The notes under the pieces were generated by a model, which was not told where the DNA came from, ran no database searches, and saw only the letters and a program-made list of their open reading frames with translations. Positions 62,501 to 64,000 of a stretch of DNA of 64,000 nt are shown one piece after another. The translations under genes were made by a program, and so were the position numbers. Source of the DNA: Gibbula magus (Eukaryota; Mollusca; Gastropoda; Trochida; Trochidae); contig OW388304.1 in assembly GCA_936450465.1 (NCBI GenBank), positions 8,252,700 through 8,316,699 on the forward strand, given 5' to 3'. Position 1 is the first letter of the stretch. Each line of letters opens with the position of its first letter.

Positions 62501-63578
62501 AGAATATAACATGGAAGCACATCAATTCCTGCTGACCCATATATTGGGTGGACAAATGCATTTTGGGGTTTAGCAAAATGATGCGGCAAATTCATAATTG
62601 ATGAAAATAAAAAAACTGTCACTTGCACAAATAAAAGTGATGTGCCGCTGCCAGAGGATTTTTTTAAATAATTTTGTCTAGCCTTATACTGCGCAATACT
62701 GCATACCACTAAAGGTATGCTCAAAGCACACACAGACACATATTATTTATTAATTTGGTCCAACATCGTTTCTTTTTTATTCCATTTGGGAGTATGCAAC
62801 CTTGCAGCTAATCATGGTGTCTGCTGTTATAAACAAAATAATTTTGATGTTATACTTACTGCTCAGCATTTGTGACCCACTAACAGTTATCTCCCTTTCA
62901 ATCAGACCATCATCCTCGTCTTCAGCTAACCATCTGAAAAGTGTTAATCATTTTGTCATTCATCTTCGTTCTTTGGGGACAGCAGAAAGCATGTTCGCTA
63001 TAATAGTCGTCAGACTCCTCATTATAACACTGACTTTGGGATCAAGACACCATGTCATTGCACATGATATGATTTACAGTTATTGCCAAATTTTTAAGAG
63101 GGGGGAAAAGGGGGTGGGGGATGGGGGATCTGCATGGTTGAATCTGAAATAGGGGATGCTTATAAGAGAGGGGGTGTTAATAATGTAGATTTTGGTACTT
63201 TGAGTAACGTAAGTCTTCAACCAGAAAGTGGCAATAAGAAGAGCAAAACTAAAGTAATTGTTATGAAGGGTAACAAATCTTATCAAGACTAAAGTAATTG
63301 TTGTGAAGGGTAACAAATCTTATCAAGACTAAAGTAATTGTTGTGAAGGGTAACAAATCTTATCAAGACTAAAGTAATTGTTGTGAAGGGTAACAAATCT
63401 TATCAAGACTATTCCCATACCTATTGCACTCGAAGGTGGTGTCGTTTTTGGATGATCCGATCTGTTTGATGATGATCTTGTCCAGGAACCAGCCACTTCC
63501 TGGTCCAGTACCGTCATGGCCGACACGGATCTTGTTGATCTTCTTCAAGGTCACAGCCTCGATCTCAAATGTGTCAAC
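31783..63578 (-). CDS. LOXHD1: LOXHD1-like multi-PLAT protein, 3' part (31 coding exons; 5' end outside window)
   Basis: Tandem PLAT (lipoxygenase homology) domains identify a LOXHD1-type protein; in vertebrates it localises to hair-cell stereocilia, and its role in invertebrates is unknown. Exons in order: 63421-63578, 62860-62933, 62132-62325, 60620-60812, 60140-60303, 58010-58096, 57353-57701, 56807-56958, 56051-56184, 55503-55654, 55142-55246, 54707-54815, 53760-53944, 53164-53342, 52535-52651, 44046-44244, 43116-43270, 41574-41783, 40943-41111, 40394-40599, 39827-40016, 39294-39454, 38792-38878, 37990-38128, 37180-37410, 34755-34934, 34147-34285, 33766-33933, 32889-33001, 32383-32574, 31783-31967. 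All junctions are GT-AG with matching phases. The total is 5,076 nt, giving 1,691 codons plus TAA. Eleven whole PLAT domains and the end of a twelfth are present. Typical PLAT phrases recur: [13 protein letters not shown], (K/R)IRxGHDxxGxxxGW(F/H)L and FPCxRWLAxxEDDGxIxREL. The exon model is predicted without transcripts. Confidence 0.95.
32732..32933 (-). repeat. tRNA-derived SINE overlapping LOXHD1 exon 29
   Basis: On the minus strand there is an A box, TGGCAAAGTGG, at 32,916-32,926 and a B box, GGTTTGAATCC, at 32,873-32,883. Their starts are about 43 nt apart, as in tRNA genes. The body (gcaggctttctccctgcc) and tail (gcgttaaatcccaactcacc) match the copy at 122-282. The A box lies inside exon 29, and the exon's donor (AG|GTACTGG) lies between the two boxes. 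Confidence 0.8.
32889..34285 (-). other. LOXHD1: PLAT 10, divergent (LOXHD1 exons 27-29)
   Basis: It opens [20 protein letters not shown], then [38 protein letters not shown] and [15 protein letters not shown]. The TDANV and GHD phrases are missing and the closing REL strand is not recognisable, so this is the most diverged domain. The last 15 or so codons of exon 29 appear to come from a SINE head. Confidence 0.88.
35259..35491. mobile_element. MITE family D
   Basis: A 233-bp element has left end ttaaagggacactgcgtcga and a right end whose complement is ttaaaggggcactgcatcg, both with TTAA. Its right TTAA (35,488-35,491) is also the left TTAA of the MITE B copy that follows. It lies in the LOXHD1 intron between exons 25 and 26. 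Confidence 0.8.
35488..35850. mobile_element. MITE family B, copy 2
   Basis: A 363-bp element whose TIR begins ttaaaggcgctgtagcacgt and whose complement lies at the right end (acgtgctacagcgcctttaa). The interior matches 6691-7044. It directly abuts MITE D on its left. Confidence 0.85.
36801..36955 (-). mobile_element. Decayed interior of MITE family A
   Basis: The segment (atcataaatcgcaactttaac, then aaaatggtaattttcagcaa and ataatgtttgac) aligns by eye with the complement of 7600-7730 in family A. The ends are not recognisable. Confidence 0.5.
37042..37195 (-). repeat. 77-bp tandem duplication containing a LOXHD1 splice donor
   Basis: Two 77-bp units (37,042-37,118 and 37,119-37,195) differ at only three positions. 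The right unit holds the last 16 nt of exon 25 and its donor. The left unit repeats them as GATGACAGGG|GTGAGAG, a spare donor inside the intron. Confidence 0.92.
37990..39454 (-). other. LOXHD1: PLAT 8 (LOXHD1 exons 22-24)
   Basis: It opens [20 protein letters not shown], then [28 protein letters not shown] and [19 protein letters not shown]. The GHD loop is replaced by MEPKAG, a departure from the family pattern. Confidence 0.92.
39827..40599 (-). other. LOXHD1: PLAT 7 (LOXHD1 exons 20-21)
   Basis: It opens [20 protein letters not shown], then [19 protein letters not shown] and [20 protein letters not shown]. The TDANV phrase is replaced by TESNVWV. Confidence 0.92.
40943..41111 (-). other. 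LOXHD1: Serine-rich interdomain linker exon (LOXHD1 exon 19)
   Basis: Fifty-six codons with no PLAT signature: [19 protein letters not shown], then [20 protein letters not shown] and ending EEIPEGP. The serine-rich, low-hydrophobicity composition suggests a flexible, possibly phosphorylated linker between PLAT 6 and 7. It begins in phase 0 and ends in phase 1, so it cannot simply be skipped without shifting the frame. Confidence 0.9.
41574..43270 (-). other. LOXHD1: PLAT 6 (LOXHD1 exons 17-18)
   Basis: It opens [20 protein letters not shown], then [39 protein letters not shown] and [20 protein letters not shown]. The intron holds a 171-bp tandem repeat. Confidence 0.93.
42105..43000. repeat. 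~171-bp tandem repeat element in a LOXHD1 intron
   Basis: Four near-identical units begin aggcaccacttcagt (42,331; 42,502; 42,673; 42,843), preceded by a diverged one near 42,160. Each contains gcaaagtttcaggaagatat and gctgtgctccggaaacgaa. The block starts tatcccaccggt and ends accggtgggata, a short terminal inverted repeat, preceded by a cggacggacgg run like that of the 4949-5510 repeat. Confidence 0.88.
44354..44570 (+). repeat. tRNA-derived SINE, best copy
   Basis: It has an A box, tagctcagttggtagag, at 44,361-44,377 and a B box, gagttcgattccc, at about 44,403, followed by a non-tRNA body: ttgacactcagcattataag, then aactggcgctgcacagtggc and tgccgggtgcaaaatgcaca. It lies in the LOXHD1 intron between exons 15 and 16, antisense to the gene. 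Relatives are at 17,305 and 59,934. It is not a functional tRNA gene because no acceptor-stem pairing is seen. Confidence 0.88.
45806..46009. repeat. DIRS left inverted terminal repeat
   Basis: This 204-bp repeat is matched in inverted orientation at 52,119-52,322. By eye the only difference is one base (aagttcaaaaaacac against aagttaaaaaaacac). Outside it, the element has a further 32 bp (45,774-45,805) that is absent from the right end but present in the internal complementary region. Confidence 0.95.
46048..46144. repeat. DIRS internal complementary region
   Basis: The left half is the complement of the element's left end (gtaccccaaggaggatccct ... gcaggttggttcga). The right half is the complement of its right end (ttctttttcagaagggatcc ... 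tatagcata). It is thus a copy of the joined ends, which in DIRS elements is thought to template completion of a circular intermediate. Confidence 0.93.
46593..49829 (-). CDS. DIRS tyrosine recombinase ORF (domain in last ~370 residues)
   Basis: This is the recombinase that would insert the circular DNA intermediate. The frame is open for 1,078 codons, but only the C-terminal third looks like protein of known type: an N-terminal core-binding-like part (about 720-860, with [12 protein letters not shown]), then catalytic residues R889 or R890 in [10 protein letters not shown]1020 and R1023 in HSVR, W1046, and the nucleophile Y1056 in FIRHYQLD. The first 700 or so codons lie over the RT ORF in another frame and read as low-complexity S/R/G-rich text. 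The true start is probably well inside the frame or reached by another route. Overlap of these ORFs is known in DIRS elements. Confidence 0.85.
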   Translation of the reverse strand: MPSRTLRCSSRTQLRKRSECGSPPLMVSTPRRGVRANLLGMALWATRRNSRGRERKGRTAGAIMASGIFGAEESQTSNPRVSTACVTTQKSGSSNAAGDGGTLSFRESSSGRQTISLRLRVGESHLKYLGPVHAQGGPLTTLEVRPTDFLRDTAHEGARVAREGGSPSRRGAGFIRQSSHRGSSTGSGAEWLLLNLLPGTQEGRRVQTDSEFKVPESQSTGSNVQDGNPEDSDSVSREGKLAVVNRPQGCLSACSNAPRVQGVSSVLFRRDVLPVPGTSLRHFNCAEGVYQTDVGTGTGRQVTGHVLSSVPGRLADKSLVSRTESGGHPAGVRHLAQAGLDHQPEEVRHRPQAGPGVSGRKVRYGLRFCIPGPGQGVQSDRGSPLVPSVAHPHGQDLASVAGAYGVDSGRGLESSLEYETGSASAGTNVVTLGQLREGSNHTGLGARAPSVVGFREQPSRGSTARASNAFGHHPDRRLPIRLGGCPGRPDSLGPLVSGGVEIAHQRARAQSSSTCVRVLQGADRGACGSSRNGQPDSPVVHSETGRHSVSISPSGVVAVPTVVRPVQHSGGSCLSPGSGQRPCGRLVSAHPNTSRVDARPGDIRNYLPVVRVVPGGSVCVRDDESDTCVLLKNTRSKGSSQRRLRDRLVGQSTVGVPSSSSDPQGSFSVDQSTSSPPSASGTTLDGSELVPVRSQVSRTASCTVTLETRHTISGRGTTPESQDSVGGLATVRNRLQESGIPARVADTILASRRDSTNLQYEDRWACYARWCGDRGLLDPFSTDLVAVLEFLQSRLDAGLAASTVRGYSTAISAFHVPVDGALLGSHPLVQRFLAGVDRIRPVVRRISPTWDLSFVLDWLSGPGFKDLNALSLQLLTWKTAFLVALASGRRVGDIHAMSADPELTVFHRDRVSIRLPDSYRPKVDHSFHVTAPIELPTLMQPASSGSTGNHAHILDVRRVLKTYIKRTRSIRKDQQLFCCYGGSKPGLPASKQSISRWIVSAIVMGYVHKGLEPPGQLKAHSVRAVATSKAFAAALPIEEICSAAIWSRPSTFIRHYQLDRHSRERARFGQSVLSGGQS
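47477..49714 (-). CDS. DIRS reverse transcriptase / RNase H / methyltransferase-like ORF
   Basis: This 745-residue polyprotein would copy the element's RNA into DNA. Reverse transcriptase: [18 protein letters not shown] at 161-178, [12 protein letters not shown] at 206-217, [15 protein letters not shown] at 240-254, and the catalytic YLDD at 272-275. RNase H: D438 in [11 protein letters not shown]470 in NVLELRAA, D495 in EMDNQTAL, D541 in [14 protein letters not shown] region from about 577 (VDLFAS ... AIDW ... WAFPP ... LVAPLW) matches the Dam-like methyltransferase region of DIRS elements. One departure is STALRVF, where relatives usually have STAPRVF. The start is the first Met, and the ORF overlaps the end of the Gag-like frame by about 120 nt. 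No stop or frameshift interrupts it. Confidence 0.93.
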   Translation of the reverse strand: MEWPYGQQEEIQGEGKERAEPQGQSWPAEFSEPRKAKQAILGSPLPVSPPKSLAARTLPETGVHCLSENLPVGGRLSHFVSEWEKVTSNTWVLSTLREGHLPLWKYDPPTFSGIRHTKVPELPEKAEVLRAEVQALLDKAAIEVVPQGQEQSGYYSTYFLVPKKDGGFRPILNLKYLNRSLQVPTFKMETLRTVIASVERGNWLSSIDLKDAYLHVPMHPEFKEFLRFSFDGTCYQFRVLPFGISTALRVFTKLMLVPAQAARSRGTCCHPYLDDWLIRALSRELNQEATQQVLDILLKLGWIINLKKSDIAPRQDLVFLGARFDTASGSVSLAPDRVSRVIGAVHLFLQSPTHTARTWLQLLGHMASTVDVVWRARLSMRPVQQALARMWSHSDSFEKVLTTPVWVLEHLRWWVSESNLLEGLPLELPTPSVTIQTDASLSGWGGVLEDLTASGLWSQEESKLHINVLELRAARRVFECFKERIEGLVVRLEMDNQTALSYILKQGGTVSPSLLQESWQFLLWCDQFSIQVVPVYLPGVDNVRADALSRRILTPHEWMLDRGIFGTISLLFGSFQVDLFASGMTNQIPVFCSRIPDPRALARDAFAIDWSGRVLWAFPPVPLIPRVLSQLTNQPARLLVLVAPLWTAQSWFPSVLRFLVQPPVLLPSRRDILFQEGAPHPNPRIQWVAWPLSGIASRRAVFLHELQTQYWLRGGIRQTFSMKIDGPVMRAGVAIEGYSIPFLQI
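49591..51588 (-). CDS. DIRS Gag-like protein
   Basis: This 665-residue first ORF of the element probably binds its RNA. An N-terminal zinc-binding cluster reads C22-x2-C25 ... H35-x2-C38-x2-C41, then C52-x2-C55. The middle is long, low-complexity and charged ([32 protein letters not shown]). The C-terminal third has a more ordered part (around [16 protein letters not shown] and [16 protein letters not shown]) and a basic G/K/R-rich tail ([20 protein letters not shown]). Such a domain order fits DIRS Gag-like proteins. The N-terminus may lie a little downstream of the first Met, because the first 18 residues are hydrophobic and unlike the rest. Confidence 0.8.
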   Translation of the reverse strand: MHLHSCTPLYILCLTLQSFTECVGCKARLPPADKHDRCLVCLVEDEHDEQACQLCLSFTPRAKKERGMDMIFYRNLQKAGQELKGSVPPSKEKRKGKKGKGKQKVSSPPAPSSSSDEVDMEVGSPAAGDVSSPPVLLPQTHTTNVAINPNPNLDAAAISAIIQGQMTGMVGTMMAQLRKELTVVALPDLDAPGSAGTKNVGKDLGSPTEPGAGPGKVAGSDVGTRETAPALPRTQAKQVPPTVQGAVVPSTSGGTGTPKGKGSGAPASGPSLLRGPALVQERAPAGRAGFRIPLKRTVRDRASDTGSLLSGSGTGDLSEDGSEYSEEDEESGRAVSLAELLKETRDRIAIAIPQTLVPVPEQVSEDFRLPGEAFAPSKPRATRLRVLDSLLVEAINPLLSGSRTKADLPELNKRYQLGEDGLFDLPVIDECVLTSVTLSGAQAQPSLGKQGRRLPPFPSHAAMFKAEFRAHEDTYRNGAQQLRVAVHGAYLAAMQAKDQAEMQEVGTKVTTFQKQLSEVSSYLARDSIRSAASQIMGAVMGMRRLWLSTSKYSQSTRLTLQNLPYRLGSTLFPGSQAVVKEAAEQKVAFEDSKVLLEDPAPQEKRVRLSPLDGLYPTPGGSSQPSWNGPMGNKKKFKGKGKKGQNRRGNHGQRNFRSRGKPNKQS
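52119..52322. repeat. DIRS right inverted terminal repeat
   Basis: This is the inverted partner of 45,806-46,009. It is followed by 10 bp unique to the right end (tgaaaaagaa), also found in the internal complementary region. Because transcription runs on the minus strand, it would hold the element's promoter. Confidence 0.95.
53760..55246 (-). other. LOXHD1: PLAT 4 (LOXHD1 exons 11-13)
   Basis: It opens [19 protein letters not shown], then [34 protein letters not shown] and [20 protein letters not shown]. The three exons are in perfect phase. Confidence 0.93.
55503..56958 (-). other. LOXHD1: PLAT 3 plus basic linker (LOXHD1 exons 8-10)
   Basis: It opens [20 protein letters not shown], continues [20 protein letters not shown], and closes [21 protein letters not shown] linker of about 30 residues ([18 protein letters not shown]) follows before the next domain. 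Confidence 0.93.
58097..59933. other. LOXHD1 intron between exons 5 and 6, no recognised element
   Basis: About 1.8 kb of mostly AT-rich DNA. A less AT-rich patch lies at about 58,560-58,700 (ccgcccttgacctcacggcc). No ORF, RNA gene or assignable repeat was found. Confidence 0.45.
59934..60075 (+). repeat. tRNA-derived SINE, 3'-truncated copy
   Basis: It has an A-box region, gtagtcagttggtagag, and a B-box region, gtggttagattccca, then the body ttgggaattgttgctgcc and ttgacactcagcattataag. It is the same family as 44,354-44,570. It lies in the LOXHD1 intron after exon 5, about 65 nt from that exon's donor, antisense to the gene. Confidence 0.82.
60380..60504 (+). mobile_element. MITE family A, right-end fragment
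   Basis: The segment (ggatgaatatgcaagttgag, then ttggaacgtataaaagccaa and gaaacacaatggatgtaa) matches the right end of the 7556-8054 copy and stops at TTAA (60,501-60,504). The left part is lost. Confidence 0.78.
60620..62325 (-). other. LOXHD1: PLAT 1 (LOXHD1 exons 3-4)
   Basis: It opens [19 protein letters not shown], continues through [19 protein letters not shown], and closes [18 protein letters not shown] and [21 protein letters not shown]. The intron between the two exons holds MITE C copy 2. Confidence 0.93.
61260..61678 (+). mobile_element. MITE family C, copy 2
   Basis: A 419-bp element flanked by TTAA, with left end ttaaaaggagggttctat and right-end complement ttaaagggaaagttctat. 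It is homologous throughout to 15,573-15,974. It lies in the LOXHD1 intron between exons 3 and 4. Confidence 0.85.
62860..63578 (-). other. LOXHD1: PLAT 0, C-terminal part (LOXHD1 exons 1-2 of window)
   Basis: It reads [20 protein letters not shown], then [14 protein letters not shown] and [19 protein letters not shown]. The strand containing the TGD...TDANV opening lies past 64,000. A 40-bp minisatellite begins 12 nt beyond the exon 1 donor. Confidence 0.93.
63248..63407. repeat. 40-bp tandem repeat, four copies, beside a splice donor
   Basis: Four almost identical units (actaaagtaattgttgtgaa then gggtaacaaatcttatcaag) occur, and the first differs by one base. The array ends 13 nt from the first coding exon of LOXHD1 in the window, on the intron side of its donor. 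Confidence 0.93.
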
Positions 63579-64000
63579 CTTCAGAAATAATAACTACATT
63601 TTTAACAAACGGAACAATTATTTTGATATTGTTTGCCTTTTCCATAATGGCTTAACACTTCAGATATTATTGTTGGTTTGTTTGAGGTTCATATGTTAAC
63701 ACGCGGGGTATCATTAAACATAATTATGAGCCTTAGCACTTAAAGTGATCCCATTGTTCATCATTATCCTAAGGACACTTTATTTATTCGGGGCTTCCTG
63801 CATTAAAACACAGACTCATGTTTTCTTATGGATTTGGTAACAAATTTGTACATTAATTGTTAATAAAAAGGATAATTTTGATGAAAATGTTTGAAATGTG
63901 ATATAATGAATGAAAAGAGTGAATGATATATTTGTGTTGCAAATGCTTTTGAAATATTGATTAACATCTATGTTAGAAAATTAAAGAAGTAAATCTAATA
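63579..64000. other. LOXHD1 intron running off the window
   Basis: AT-rich intron sequence upstream of the first exon seen. Nothing else is recognised. The preceding exon, carrying the start of PLAT 0, must lie beyond 64,000. Confidence 0.5.

Overview
The window is eukaryotic and animal: split genes with GT-AG introns, AT-rich non-coding DNA and dense small repeats. Several repeat types (tRNA-derived SINEs, a family ending in gtgagtgagtgag...taacgcc, a family with cgtccgtccgtcc runs) are of kinds common in molluscs, so a gastropod or bivalve is the best guess. Species cannot be named from the sequence alone.

Layout. 1-12.7 kb holds no convincing gene. It carries MITEs, tandem repeats, a long palindrome and perhaps the 3' UTR of an upstream plus-strand gene. 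12.8-24.9 kb is a complete minus-strand gene for cytosolic NADP-dependent isocitrate dehydrogenase (IDH1): 12 coding exons that join in frame to exactly 410 codons plus stop. 24.9-31.8 kb is intergenic, with the probable IDH1 promoter, a 25-bp minisatellite and a 160-bp palindrome. 31.8-63.6 kb is the 3' part of a minus-strand LOXHD1-type gene: 31 coding exons that join in frame to 1,691 codons plus stop, encoding the end of one PLAT domain and eleven more. Its 5' part lies beyond the right edge.

An apparently intact 6.56-kb DIRS-type retrotransposon (45,774-52,332, minus strand) sits in a LOXHD1 intron. It has inverted terminal repeats, an internal complementary region that reproduces the joined ends, a Gag-like ORF, an RT/RNase H/methyltransferase-like ORF and a tyrosine recombinase ORF. 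Its GC content is visibly higher than that of the host DNA.

The remaining structure is repeat-driven. At least four MITE families share TTAA-flanked TTAAAGG-type ends; one copy is split by a TA-flanked MITE and two others abut at a single TTAA. One SINE appears to supply the 3' end and 5' splice site of a LOXHD1 exon. A 77-bp tandem duplication copies another LOXHD1 splice donor. Perfect or near-perfect palindromes lie in and around IDH1. The two host genes have no obvious functional link: IDH1 makes cytosolic NADPH, and LOXHD1-type proteins are multi-PLAT, membrane-associated scaffold-like proteins.
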